Assembly: GCF_016785095.1 (NCBI RefSeq)
Contig: NZ_JAEKJB010000008.1
Span: 806,001-870,000, forward strand
Source: Alloalcanivorax marinus
GTDB lineage: Bacteria > Pseudomonadota > Gammaproteobacteria > Pseudomonadales > Alcanivoracaceae
Direction: 5' to 3'
DNA length: 64,000 nucleotides
Both the position numbers and the translations under genes were made by a program. Of the stretch, positions 17,190 through 25,857 are shown piece after piece; position 1 is the stretch's first letter, and each line of letters begins with the position of its first letter. The notes under the pieces were generated by a model. The model saw nothing but the letters and a program-made list of their open reading frames with translations. It did not search any database and was not told the DNA's origin.

Positions 17190-18017
17190 TTAGCCGAAGC
17201 GGCCGGTGATGTAAGCCTCGGTGAGCTCGTGTTCCGGATTCGTGAAGACCGTCTCCGTGTCGTTCACTTCCACCAGCTCACCCAGGTGAAAATAAGCAGT
17301 GCGATGGGAAACCCGCGCCGCCTGCTGCATGGAATGGGTGACGATGGCGATGGTGTAGGACTCGGTAAGCTCGTCGATCAGTTCCTCGATCTTGGCGGTG
17401 GCGATCGGGTCCAGTGCCGAACAGGGTTCATCCATGAGAATCACCTCCGGACTCACGGCGATGGCGCGGGCGATGCACAGACGTTGCTGCTGGCCGCCGG
17501 ACAGGCCGGTGCCGGGACGATCGAGACGGTCCTTGACCTCTTCCCACAGCCCGGCCTTGCGCAGGCTGCTCTCGACGATTTCATCGAGATCGTACTTACG
17601 CTTGGCAAGACCATGCAGACGCGGGCCGTAGGCAATGTTGTCGTAGATCGACTTGGGGAACGGGTTCGGTTTCTGGAACACCATGCCCACCTTGGCGCGC
17701 AGCAACACCACGTCCAGGGACGGATCATAGATATCCTCGCCGTCCAGCGTCACCTTGCCTTCGATGCGGCAATTCTCGATGGTGTCGTTCATGCGGTTGA
17801 GGGTGCGCAGGAAGGTGGACTTACCGCAGCCGGAAGGGCCGATAAAAGCGATCACCTCATTTTCCATGATGTCCAGATCGATGCCCTTGATGGCTTCGTT
17901 GTCACCATAGAACACCTTCACATCGCGGGCGCTCATCTTGACGCCCTGGGACGCCGCGCGCTGCGATTGCCGGTCGTCATCGCGGCGCACCATTACATCC
18001 GGATCAACCATCTTCAT
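17190..18017 (-). CDS. pstB: phosphate ABC transporter ATP-binding protein PstB
   Basis: The 275-residue ATPase of the high-affinity phosphate importer. Walker A is GPSGCGKST, the signature is [14 protein letters not shown], and Walker B is [14 protein letters not shown] chose ATG 18017 because AAGGTG lies 6 bases before it; two further in-frame starts (GTG 18026 and 18023) are possible. It begins three bases past the pstA stop and is followed 25 bases later by phoU. Confidence 0.96.
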   Translation of the reverse strand: MKMVDPDVMVRRDDDRQSQRAASQGVKMSARDVKVFYGDNEAIKGIDLDIMENEVIAFIGPSGCGKSTFLRTLNRMNDTIENCRIEGKVTLDGEDIYDPSLDVVLLRAKVGMVFQKPNPFPKSIYDNIAYGPRLHGLAKRKYDLDEIVESSLRKAGLWEEVKDRLDRPGTGLSGGQQQRLCIARAIAVSPEVILMDEPCSALDPIATAKIEELIDELTESYTIAIVTHSMQQAARVSHRTAYFHLGELVEVNDTETVFTNPEHELTEAYITGRFG

Positions 18018-18019
18018 TG

Positions 18020-19381
18020 TCACCACCTTGTCTCGAATTTCTTGCGCAGCCAGATGGCGAGCGCGTTGAGGGTGATCATCAGGAGCACCAGCACGATGAT
18101 CGCCGCCGAGGTGCGCGCCTCGAAGAAATTGCGCATTTCATTACCCTGCCAGAGATAAATCTGGACCGGCAGGGCCGTGGATTGTTCAAACGGGGTGGCC
18201 GGGATATTGGCCACGAAGGCGTTCATGCCGATCAGCAGCAGCGGCGCCGTTTCGCCCAGCGCCTGGGCGATGCCGATGATGGAGCCGGTGAGAATGCCGG
18301 GAACCGCCAGCGGCAGCACCTGCTGGAACACCGTTTGCACCCGCGAGGCGCCCAGCGCCAGCGCCGCCTGGCGGATCGAAGGGGGCACCGCCTTGAGCGC
18401 CGAGCGGGTGGTGATAATCACCGTGGGCAGGGTCATCAGGCTCAGCACCAGCCCCCCCACCAGCGGCGCCGACAACGGCAGCCTCAGGTAGTTGATGAAG
18501 ATCGAGGCACCCAGAAGACCGAACACGATGGAAGGCACCGCCGCCAGGTTGTTGATGTTCACCTCGATCAGGTCCACGAACTTGTTCTGAGGCGCGAACT
18601 CCTCCAGGTAGATGGCGCTGGCCACGCCCACCGGCACCGCCAGACAGATCACCACCATCATCATGAACAGCGAGCCCATGAAAGCGCCGGCCAGACCGGC
18701 GGAGGCCGGTGAGCTGCGCGAATCCGGGTTGGTGAACAGCACGGTGCTGAACGCCACCTTGAGGATGCCCTCATCATGCAGCTGATCGGCGATGCGACGC
18801 ACTTCCGGGCTCAGTTGCAGGCGCGAGTCCGGCAGGCTGCGGTCGATGTTGCCGCGTACCCAGACATCCACCTCGGCGTCGGCGAGCAGCTTGACGGAAT
18901 GGGTCTGGCCAATCAGCGACGGGTCTTCCGCGACCATGTCGCGCAGCCGGTATTTCTCGCCGTTGGTGAACAACTTGCGCAGCGAGCGCCGATGTTCTTC
19001 CAGCTCCGGCTTGGCGGCGATCAGCGCGTCCTGCATCACCTTGTTCCAGTTGGCCATGGTGAGCCGGGTGCGCCATGACTGCTGACGTTGCTCGAAGTCC
19101 CGGGGCGATTCATCCTGCTGCCGCACCGGCGCCGGACCGACATCGAGGATCTCCGGATTGAAGTAGACGTCCAGGGTCATGCTGGACTGCCAGAACGCCG
19201 GCAGCCCCCGCGAGAAGATGCTGACGAACAGTACCGCCACGAACGCCAGGCCGATCATCACCGCCGCCAGGCCGAACATCCTGAAGCGTCTTTCCTTGGC
19301 GTGACGGCGCCGCAGACTGCTGGCCACCCGGCTCTGTATCTGATCGCGCTTGTCCGCCGCCGAATCCATCGTGCTGCTCAT
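18020..19381 (-). CDS. pstA: phosphate ABC transporter permease PstA
   Basis: The 453-residue inner-membrane permease is longer than E. coli PstA because it has a roughly 150-residue N-terminal extension ([14 protein letters not shown] to about [10 protein letters not shown]) typical of the Pseudomonas/marine type with a DUF3333-like domain. The core permease part has the EAA-type loop [15 protein letters not shown]. It lies between pstC and pstB; its ATG overlaps the pstC stop by one base. Confidence 0.93.
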   Translation of the reverse strand: MSSTMDSAADKRDQIQSRVASSLRRRHAKERRFRMFGLAAVMIGLAFVAVLFVSIFSRGLPAFWQSSMTLDVYFNPEILDVGPAPVRQQDESPRDFEQRQQSWRTRLTMANWNKVMQDALIAAKPELEEHRRSLRKLFTNGEKYRLRDMVAEDPSLIGQTHSVKLLADAEVDVWVRGNIDRSLPDSRLQLSPEVRRIADQLHDEGILKVAFSTVLFTNPDSRSSPASAGLAGAFMGSLFMMMVVICLAVPVGVASAIYLEEFAPQNKFVDLIEVNINNLAAVPSIVFGLLGASIFINYLRLPLSAPLVGGLVLSLMTLPTVIITTRSALKAVPPSIRQAALALGASRVQTVFQQVLPLAVPGILTGSIIGIAQALGETAPLLLIGMNAFVANIPATPFEQSTALPVQIYLWQGNEMRNFFEARTSAAIIVLVLLMITLNALAIWLRKKFETRW

Positions 19382-20757
19382 CAGTCGTATTGCTCCCGGT
19401 ATTTACGGACGATGTACAGGGCCACCACGTTCAGGCCCAGCGTGATCACGAACAGGGTCAGGCCGAGCGCGAACGCCACCAGGGACTGCGGGCTGGCGAA
19501 GTCGGTGTCGCCGGTGAGCTGGTTGACGATGGTCACCGTCACCGTGGAGACCGCCTCGAACGGGTTGGCATGCAGAATCGGACTGTTGCCGGCGGCCAGC
19601 ACCACGATCATGGTTTCACCGATGGCGCGGCTGGCGGCCAACAGGAAGGCGCCGACGATGCCGGGCAAGGCCGCCGGCAGCACCACCTGGCGGATCGTTT
19701 CCGACTTGGTGGCGCCCAGGCCCAGGGACCCGTCGCGCAGCGACTGCGGCACCTGGGTAATGATGTCGTCGGACAGCGACGACACGAACGGGATGATCAT
19801 CACGCCCATCACGAAGCCGGCGGTGAGAGCGCTGGTGGAACGGACCTGGATACCCACCAGGGCACCCAGATCGGAAAAGAACGGGCCCACCACCATCAGC
19901 GCGAACACACCGTAGACGATGGTGGGGATGCCGGCCAGCACCTCGATCACCGGTTTGGCGAACGAGCGCAACCAGCCAGGCGCGTATTCAGCCATGAAAA
20001 TGGCGGTCATCAGGCCCAGCGGCACCGCCACCAGCAGGGCGATGATGCTGACCATCAAGGTACCCCAGAGCAGCGGCAGCAGGCCGAAGTCACCGTAGGC
20101 GTTGCCACCGGTGCTGCTGAAGCGGGGGTTCCAGTTGGTTCCGAAGAAAAAGTCCGTGGGCGGCACGAACGAAAAGAAGCGCATCGCCTCGCCGAACATG
20201 GAGAAGACGATGCCCACCGTGGTCAGGATCGCCACGCCGGAGCATAGCAGCAGGCCGACGTTGATCACCTTTTCCACATGATTGCGGGCGCGCATGTCGG
20301 CATGAATACGACCCCGGGCCAGGAACAGCCCGGCCAGCGCCAGGGACGCCATCACCGCGATCTTGGCCAACTCACCAATGGAGCGCAGCCGCGACAGGGT
20401 TTCCGCCGCCGCCACTTCGTAGGCGGCCGGATCACCGGCGACGCCGTAACCACTGGCGATGTCATTGAGCCGCCGCATCAGGCTATCCGCTTGTTGCGCG
20501 GTCAGGTCCGCCATCTCCGGCGGCAATTGATTGAGCACCACGGAACGGATTACCGAGGGCTCGAGCAGGGTCCAGAGGATGAATACCAACAGCGCCGGCA
20601 GGCCGCACCAAAGCGCCACCAGCCATCCGTAGTAGCCGGGGCGGGAGTTCATGCGCCCGGTGGTGTTGCGAGCGATCGCGCGGCTCCGCGTCAGACCCAG
20701 TTGATAGGCCACGCCCATCAGGATCAGGAGCAGAACGATCAGCGTCATGTTATCCAT
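19381..20757 (-). CDS. pstC: phosphate ABC transporter permease PstC
   Basis: The 458-residue permease is also long for the family; about 150 N-terminal residues with two or three helices precede the core membrane domain. The EAA-type loop LGATKSETIRQVVLPAALPG and the SRAIGETMIVV helix are characteristic. It pairs with PstA to form the phosphate channel. Confidence 0.94.
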   Translation of the reverse strand: MDNMTLIVLLLILMGVAYQLGLTRSRAIARNTTGRMNSRPGYYGWLVALWCGLPALLVFILWTLLEPSVIRSVVLNQLPPEMADLTAQQADSLMRRLNDIASGYGVAGDPAAYEVAAAETLSRLRSIGELAKIAVMASLALAGLFLARGRIHADMRARNHVEKVINVGLLLCSGVAILTTVGIVFSMFGEAMRFFSFVPPTDFFFGTNWNPRFSSTGGNAYGDFGLLPLLWGTLMVSIIALLVAVPLGLMTAIFMAEYAPGWLRSFAKPVIEVLAGIPTIVYGVFALMVVGPFFSDLGALVGIQVRSTSALTAGFVMGVMIIPFVSSLSDDIITQVPQSLRDGSLGLGATKSETIRQVVLPAALPGIVGAFLLAASRAIGETMIVVLAAGNSPILHANPFEAVSTVTVTIVNQLTGDTDFASPQSLVAFALGLTLFVITLGLNVVALYIVRKYREQYD

Positions 20758-20804
20758 CGTGACTCCAGTAACCCGTGTTCCGATGCTTCAAGCCAGGTAA
20801 ACAA

Positions 20805-20837
20805 CGGCCCCCGTAAGCGTTTTGCCGACGGGGGCCG
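20805..20837 (-). terminator. stem-loop between pstS and pstC (attenuator/stabiliser)
   Basis: CGGCCCCCGT (20805-20814) and ACGGGGGCCG (20828-20837) form a perfect 10-bp stem with a 13-base loop in the 102-base gap. No strong T-run follows, so it probably reduces read-through into pstC and protects the pstS end rather than stopping transcription completely. This would explain more PstS than permease. Confidence 0.6.
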
Positions 20838-20859
20838 AGGATCGGCATGGGCGCCTATG

Positions 20860-21858
20860 TTACTTGCTTACGACCTTACGGTCTTCGAAGTTGGCGACCG
20901 CCTGCTCGCGCTCTTCGTCGTTGAGCGGGATCAGACCGGCTTCCTCGAGCTGGCTACCGAAACCGGATACGTCTTCGCTCAGGAAGAACTGCACGTATTC
21001 CTCGATACCCGGAATGCTGCCGATGTGCTCGCCCTTCACGTAGAAGAACAGCGGGCGGGATACCGGGTACTCGCCGGAACCGATGGTTTCCAGGCTCGGG
21101 GTCACGCCGTCGATGGTGGCCACTTTCAGGCGGTCACGGTTCTGCTCGTAGAAGCCCAGACCGAATACACCCACCGCGTCGGCCTGTGCTTGCAGACGGG
21201 CCAGGGTTTCGGTGTAGTCACCGGAGATCTCGATCACACGACCGTCCTGACGGAACTGCAGGCAGGCGTCCTCATCCTTCGCGGTGCAGCCTTCTTCCAC
21301 CACTTTCTCCTCGAACACTTCACGGGTGCCGTGGTTGGAAGCCGGGATCACCAGTACGATTTCCTGATCGGGCAGGGATTTATCGATCTGCGACCAGTTG
21401 GTGTACGGGTTGGAGACCATCTTGCCGTCCTTCGGCACTTCGGCGGCGATCGCCTTGTACACGTATTCAGGCTTGAGTTTGAAGGTGCCCTTGCTCGCGT
21501 TGGAGGCGAACACGATGCCGTCGTAGCCGAAACGAACTTCCAGGATCTGTTTCACGCCGGCCTTGCCACAGCTCTCGATCTCGCTGGATTTGATCGGGCG
21601 GGACGCATTGGCGATGTCGATGGTGTTTTCACCGACGCCCTGGCAGAACTGACGCAGGCCACCGCTGGAACCGCCGGAGCCGACCACCGGGGTCTTGAAC
21701 TGGAAGGCGTTGCCGAACTGCTCGGCCACGATGCTGGCGTAGGGCAGCACGGTGGAAGAACCGGCGATCTGGATGGTGTCACGGGCCATGGCCGGCGCCG
21801 CGGCGGCGGTCATGGAAGCGGCGGCGAAGGCCAAACCAAGAGCTTTCTTGAAACGCAT
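20860..21858 (-). CDS. pstS: phosphate-binding protein PstS
   Basis: The 332-residue periplasmic receptor for inorganic phosphate. A signal peptide (MRFKKALGLAFAAASMTA, then AAAPAMA) is followed by the mature start DTIQIAGSSTVLPYAS, the first phosphate-contacting loop. Later ligand elements include the GSGGSSGGLRQFCQG segment, SRPIKSSE and PASNHGTREVFE. The start is the ATG at 21858; an upstream open frame in the leader is not translated by any visible site. It lies first in the pst operon with a Pho box upstream. Confidence 0.95.
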   Translation of the reverse strand: MRFKKALGLAFAAASMTAAAAPAMARDTIQIAGSSTVLPYASIVAEQFGNAFQFKTPVVGSGGSSGGLRQFCQGVGENTIDIANASRPIKSSEIESCGKAGVKQILEVRFGYDGIVFASNASKGTFKLKPEYVYKAIAAEVPKDGKMVSNPYTNWSQIDKSLPDQEIVLVIPASNHGTREVFEEKVVEEGCTAKDEDACLQFRQDGRVIEISGDYTETLARLQAQADAVGVFGLGFYEQNRDRLKVATIDGVTPSLETIGSGEYPVSRPLFFYVKGEHIGSIPGIEEYVQFFLSEDVSGFGSQLEEAGLIPLNDEEREQAVANFEDRKVVSK

Positions 21859-21994
21859 TGTTGAATCCTCGTCTGCATCTGCGAATGGAGCGACATCGCC
21901 CTCGATGCCGCCCTTGCCCGGGCTCGCTGATCCGGATCCCCCGACGGTGCCCGGGCCAGGGGAGGTCGATTGTGGGCAAGGACCATTGCAACAA

Positions 21995-22021
21995 TGTGAC
22001 ACGGTGGAACTGTGACACGGT
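21995..22021. repeat. 16-bp-spaced direct repeat in the pstS leader
   Basis: TGTGACACGGT occurs at 21995-22005 and 22011-22021, start-to-start 16 bases, in the region between the Pho-box promoter and pstS. It would be transcribed as part of the leader. Function unknown. Confidence 0.6.
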
Positions 22022-22058
22022 TCGCGACGGTCGCCACCCGGTTTTCCAGTCGCGGGGC

Positions 22059-22092
22059 AGTATGCAACCGGCAAATGACACTAAGATGACAA
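22059..22092 (-). promoter_or_regulatory. Pho box and -10 of the pstS promoter
   Basis: Read on the minus strand, TTGTCATCTTAGTGTCAT (22092-22075) is a Pho box with a 4-base spacer. Then come 10 bases and CATACT (22064-22059), a plausible -10. The arrangement copies that of phoB (10003-10036), so PhoB would replace a -35 contact and drive pstSCAB-phoU. Confidence 0.87.
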
Positions 22093-22156
22093 ATCACCCC
22101 CCGGAACCGCCGCCGACCGGCCAAAGTGATACGAAAATGACGCGCAGGCCGCGTGT

Positions 22157-22188
22157 TTGCTGACCTGAAGGCCCATCATCCGTATAAT
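22157..22188 (+). promoter_or_regulatory. candidate sigma70 promoter of the TRAP permease operon
   Basis: A consensus TATAAT lies at 22183-22188, 33 bases before the permease start. The best -35 candidates are TTGCTG at 22157 (spacer 20) or TGACCT at 22161 (spacer 16); neither is ideal. The -10 is the strong part. Confidence 0.55.
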
Positions 22189-22220
22189 TCGCGCCGGACC
22201 CGGGACCCGGCGAGGCAATT

Positions 22221-22784
22221 TTGACTTCACGACAACAACGCATTCTGATGCGCTGGCAGCAGCGGCTGACCGCCTTTACCTGCGGGGTGGGCCATTTCTG
22301 CGCCTGGTTCGCCATGGCCATGGTGTTGCTGATGGTGCTGGTGGTGGTGCTCCGCTACGGCTTTGGCATCGGCAATATCGCCCTCCAGGAGAGCATCACC
22401 TACCTGCATGGCGCCCTGTTCATGCTCGGCGCGGCCTATACCCTGGCCCTGGACGAGCATGTGCGGGTGGACGTCTTCTACCAGCACTTCAGCCCCCGCC
22501 GCAAAGCCCTGGTCAACCTGTTGGGCACCCTGTTGTTGCTGCTGCCGCTGTGCATCGCCATCTTCGCCCTGAGCTTCCAGTACGTGCTGCGCAGCTGGGC
22601 CGGGCTGGAGCGCTCCGACAACGGCGGCCTGCCGCTGGTGTTCGTGCTCAAGAGCCTGTTGCTGGCCCTGCCCGCCCTGCTCACCGTGCAAGCCGTGGCG
22701 GAGTTGATTCACAACGGCCTGACCCTGGCCGGCACCCGTGCGCCGGAGCCGGAACTGGAGGATGAGGGGGACGCATGGAGTTGA
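22221..22784 (+). CDS. TRAP transporter small permease, DctQ family
   Basis: The 187-residue membrane protein has four helices. It starts at TTG 22221 with GAGG 8 to 11 bases ahead. Visible parts are ALQESITYLHGALFMLGAAY, the usual second-helix region of DctQ proteins, and RVDVFYQHFSPRRKALVN, a positively charged loop characteristic of the family. Its stop overlaps the start of the large permease by 10 bases. The likely receptor of this pair is encoded on the opposite strand at 24637-25794. Confidence 0.88.
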   Translation: MTSRQQRILMRWQQRLTAFTCGVGHFCAWFAMAMVLLMVLVVVLRYGFGIGNIALQESITYLHGALFMLGAAYTLALDEHVRVDVFYQHFSPRRKALVNLLGTLLLLLPLCIAIFALSFQYVLRSWAGLERSDNGGLPLVFVLKSLLLALPALLTVQAVAELIHNGLTLAGTRAPEPELEDEGDAWS

Positions 22785-24154
22785 TCCCCCTGCTGATGTT
22801 CCTGGCGGTGGGCGTGGTGTTGCTCAGCGGTTACCCGGTGGCGTTCTGCCTGGGTGGCGTGGCGCTGATGTTCGGCATCGGCGGGTTGCTTACCGGCCAG
22901 TTCGGTGTCTCCGAGCTGACCTTCCTGCCCGGTCGCCTGTTCGGCATCATCGAAAACACCAGCCTGATGGCGGTGCCCCTGTTCGTGTTCATGGGCGTGA
23001 TGCTGGAGAAATCCAGGGTCGCGGAGCGCCTGCTGGCCAGCATGGGCCGCCTGCTGGCGGTATTCCCGGGCGGCCTGGGTCTGGCCATCGTGCTGGTGGG
23101 CACGCTGCTGGCCGCCAGCACCGGTATCGTCGGCGCCACCGTGGTCACCATGGGGCTGCTGTCGCTGCCCACCATGCTGCGCCATGGCTACAGCCCACGG
23201 CTGGCCACCGGCCTGATCTGCGCCACCGGCACCCTGGGCCAGATCATCCCACCGTCCATCGCCCTGGTGCTGCTCGGCGATGTGCTGTCCACCGCCTACC
23301 AGGAGGCCCAGCTACGCCAGGGCAACTGGTCCCTGGACACGGTGTCCGTGGGCGACCTGTTCGTGGGCGCGCTGATTCCCGGCCTGATCCTGGTGGGTCT
23401 GTACCTGCTTTATGTGCTGGCGATCAGCACCCTGCGCCCGGAAATGGCCCCCGCCATGAAACGCGAGGATGCCCGCGTCGACGGCGTGCCCGAGAGCGCC
23501 TCCCTGCTCAGCGGCCTGGTCGCGCCGCTACTGCTGATCGTGGCGGTGCTGGGCTCGATCCTCGCGGGCTACGCCACGCCCACCGAGGCCGCCGGCGTGG
23601 GCGCTTTCGGCTCGCTGCTGCTGGCCGCCCTCAACCGCCAGCTGGACAGGCATATCCTGCGCGAGACGGTGCGCGGCACCACCCGCGTCACCGCCATGGT
23701 GTTCATGATCCTGATCGGCGCCAGCCTGTTTTCCCTGGTGTTCCGCGCCTTTGGCGGCGACGAAACCGTGGCTCACCTGTTCGACGCCCTGCCCGGCGGC
23801 ACCGTGGGCGCCATCCTGGTGGTGATGCTGATCGTGTTCCTGCTCGGCTTCATCCTCGATTTCATGGAGATCACCTTCGTGGTGGTGCCCATCGTCGGCC
23901 CGGTGCTGCTGGCCATGGGCGTGGACCCGGTGTGGCTGGGGGTGATGATCGCCCTGAACCTGCAGACCTCGTTCCTGACTCCGCCGTTCGGCTTCGCGCT
24001 GTTCTACCTGCGCGGGGTGACACCGCCGGAAGTGCCGACCGCGCACATCTATAAAGGCGTGATACCCTTTATCCTTATCCAACTGCTCATGCTCGGCATC
24101 CTGGCCCTTTTCCCTCAACTGGCCACCTGGCTGCCGGGCGTGCTGTATGGTTAG
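22775..24154 (+). CDS. TRAP transporter large permease, DctM family
   Basis: The 459-residue polytopic protein, slightly longer than the copy at 2354, has about 12 helices and the family landmarks SLMAVPLFVFMGVMLEKS, GLICATGTLGQIIPPS and YATPTEAAGVGAFG, plus LTPPFGFALFYLRG near the C terminus. It is the large subunit of the second TRAP system of the window. The length and the loop between residues 160 and 230 resemble the lactate/alpha-keto acid group (TakP/TtLact type), matching the receptor type nearby. Substrate prediction is inference. Confidence 0.88.
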   Translation: MELIPLLMFLAVGVVLLSGYPVAFCLGGVALMFGIGGLLTGQFGVSELTFLPGRLFGIIENTSLMAVPLFVFMGVMLEKSRVAERLLASMGRLLAVFPGGLGLAIVLVGTLLAASTGIVGATVVTMGLLSLPTMLRHGYSPRLATGLICATGTLGQIIPPSIALVLLGDVLSTAYQEAQLRQGNWSLDTVSVGDLFVGALIPGLILVGLYLLYVLAISTLRPEMAPAMKREDARVDGVPESASLLSGLVAPLLLIVAVLGSILAGYATPTEAAGVGAFGSLLLAALNRQLDRHILRETVRGTTRVTAMVFMILIGASLFSLVFRAFGGDETVAHLFDALPGGTVGAILVVMLIVFLLGFILDFMEITFVVVPIVGPVLLAMGVDPVWLGVMIALNLQTSFLTPPFGFALFYLRGVTPPEVPTAHIYKGVIPFILIQLLMLGILALFPQLATWLPGVLYG

Positions 24155-24216
24155 GACAATTATGATTCAGACAATCCCGACATCAACGCATACGACACGC
24201 ATCGGATTCCAATAAC

Positions 24217-24606
24217 ATGACCAACGACGACACTCCTCGGCCGCAGGGCACCCTGGCCCTGCAAACCATCGCCATGCCGGAGAACGCCAACTGGAACGGC
24301 GACATCTTCGGCGGCTGGCTGGTTTCGCAGATGGACCTGGCCGGCGCGGTGACCGCCCGCGCCCGCGCCAAAGGCCGGGTGGCCACCGTGGCCATCGATT
24401 CCATGGCGTTCCTGCGCCCGGTGCCCGTGGGCGCCGTGGTGAGCTGCTACACGCGCATGCAGGACATCGGCCGCAGCTCCATGCAGATTCTGGTGGAGGT
24501 GTGGATCGTGGAGGACAGCGGTGAGCTGGCCAAGGTCACCGAGGGGCATTTCACCTTCGTGGCCATCGACCAGAACGGCCGCACCCGCTCGGTGCCCAGG
24601 GACTGA
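24217..24606 (+). CDS. acyl-CoA thioesterase, YciA-like hotdog fold
   Basis: The 129-residue hotdog protein has NWNGDIFGGWLVSQMDLAGA, the classical helix of the YciA/BACH group with a catalytic Asp and Gly-Gly turn, then VATVAIDSMAFLRPVPVGAVV. It hydrolyses acyl-CoA thioesters in the cytoplasm; the acyl preference cannot be read. It follows the large permease by 62 bases on the same strand and is convergent with the TRAP receptor. Confidence 0.88.
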   Translation: MTNDDTPRPQGTLALQTIAMPENANWNGDIFGGWLVSQMDLAGAVTARARAKGRVATVAIDSMAFLRPVPVGAVVSCYTRMQDIGRSSMQILVEVWIVEDSGELAKVTEGHFTFVAIDQNGRTRSVPRD

Positions 24607-24629
24607 AAAATCGGCGCCCGAAGGGCGCC
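24606..24629 (-). terminator. intrinsic terminator of the TRAP receptor gene
   Basis: On the minus strand GGCGCCC-TTC-GGGCGCC (7-bp stem) is followed after two bases by a T run. It ends the transcript of the receptor gene and lies against the stop codon of the convergent thioesterase. Confidence 0.8.
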
Positions 24630-24636
24630 TGTCGGC

Positions 24637-25794
24637 TCAGGGCGTTTTCTGGCCCAGCACCATGGAACGGACGTTGAGCGCCGACTGCTCGGCCACCGCC
24701 ACATAGGGCACCACCGACTCCCGGAAGCTCTTGTAGGATTCGTAGATGCGGCGCGCCTGATCGTTGCCGGCCACCAGATCCTGGATCACCTGTTCGCTGG
24801 TTTCATGCAGCTTCATCAGCACCTCGTCCGGGAAACGGCGCAGCTGGGTGCCATGCTCGTCCACCAACTGCCGCAACGCCTCCGCGTTGTGGGCGGTGAA
24901 CTCGTCATAGATGTGCTGGTTTTCCGCCTCGGCGGCGCTCTTCACGATCGCCTTGAGGTCATCCGGCAGGGCCTCCCACTTGTCCTTGTTGATCATCATT
25001 TCCAGCATGGCGCCCGGCTCGGCCCAGCCCGGGTAGTAATAGTAATCGGCCACCTTGTGCAGGCCGAACGCCAGGTCGTTGTAGGGGCCGACCCAGTCGG
25101 CGGCGTCCAGGGCACCGGTCTGCATGGAGGTGAACACCTCGCCGCCGGGCATCTGAACCGGAGTGGCGCCGATGCGCTGCATGATCTCGCCGGCCAGCCC
25201 GGGGGCCCGGATCTTCAGACCCTTGATGTCCTCCAGGCTGTTTACTTCCTTGCGGAACCAGCCGCCCATCTGGGTACCGCTGTTGCCGCAGGGCAGCGGC
25301 TTGATGCCGAACTCGCCGTACAGCTCGTCCCACAGTTCCTGGCCACCGCCGAAGTTCATCCAGCTGTTGATTTCCTGGGCGGTGAGGCCAAACGGAACGG
25401 CGGTGAAGAACGGCGTGGCCGGGTGCTTGCCCTTCCAGTAATAGGAAGCGGAATGGCCCATTTCGGCGCTGCCGTCACGAACCGCGTCGAACACGCCCAT
25501 GGCCGGTACCAGCTCGCCGGCACCATAGACCTTTACCTTCAGGCGGCCGCCGGACATGGCGGTGACCCGCTCGGCGAAGCGGTTGGCGCCGGTGCCCAGG
25601 CCCGGGTAGTTCTTCGGCCAGGCGGTGACCAGCTTCCACTCCATGGTCTTGGCGGCGCCGCTCCCGGCGCCGTCGGTGGCGGCACCGGCCTGGGCGGCGT
25701 CCTTGGTGGTGTTGTTGTCATCCTGGCCACAGCCGGCCAGCGCGGCGGCGCCAAGCCCCAGACCCAGGGCGGAAACGAATTTACGACGATCCAT
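24637..25794 (-). CDS. TRAP substrate-binding protein, TakP/lactate-type, Tat-exported lipoprotein candidate
   Basis: The 385-residue receptor starts MDRRKFVSALGLGL with a twin-arginine motif (Arg3-Arg4) and ends its signal in ALAGC, so Cys22 may be lipidated. A low-complexity Gly/Ala linker precedes the ligand domain, which begins at WKLVTAWPKNYPGLG. The segments GAGELVPAMGVFDAV, GGWFRKEV and KIRAPGLAGEIMQR, with the Arg that binds the ligand carboxylate, match the TakP/lactate-binding subgroup known from Rhodobacter and Thermus. Its gene is convergent with the permeases at 22221-24154 and probably works with them. Confidence 0.85.
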   Translation of the reverse strand: MDRRKFVSALGLGLGAAALAGCGQDDNNTTKDAAQAGAATDGAGSGAAKTMEWKLVTAWPKNYPGLGTGANRFAERVTAMSGGRLKVKVYGAGELVPAMGVFDAVRDGSAEMGHSASYYWKGKHPATPFFTAVPFGLTAQEINSWMNFGGGQELWDELYGEFGIKPLPCGNSGTQMGGWFRKEVNSLEDIKGLKIRAPGLAGEIMQRIGATPVQMPGGEVFTSMQTGALDAADWVGPYNDLAFGLHKVADYYYYPGWAEPGAMLEMMINKDKWEALPDDLKAIVKSAAEAENQHIYDEFTAHNAEALRQLVDEHGTQLRRFPDEVLMKLHETSEQVIQDLVAGNDQARRIYESYKSFRESVVPYVAVAEQSALNVRSMVLGQKTP

Positions 25795-25857
25795 TGGTAT
25801 CTCCCGATCGTATTGTTGTTGTGCGACTGGTTGTTATGCCACTGATCGCGGGTGGTG

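Noticed and set aside
20278..21864. Plus-strand frame of 528 codons opposite pstS and pstC
   Set aside because: Runs through two verified genes on the other strand; no motif.
22124..22142. Second Pho box as a firm feature
   Set aside because: Its match is too weak to list as a feature; kept only as part of a finding.
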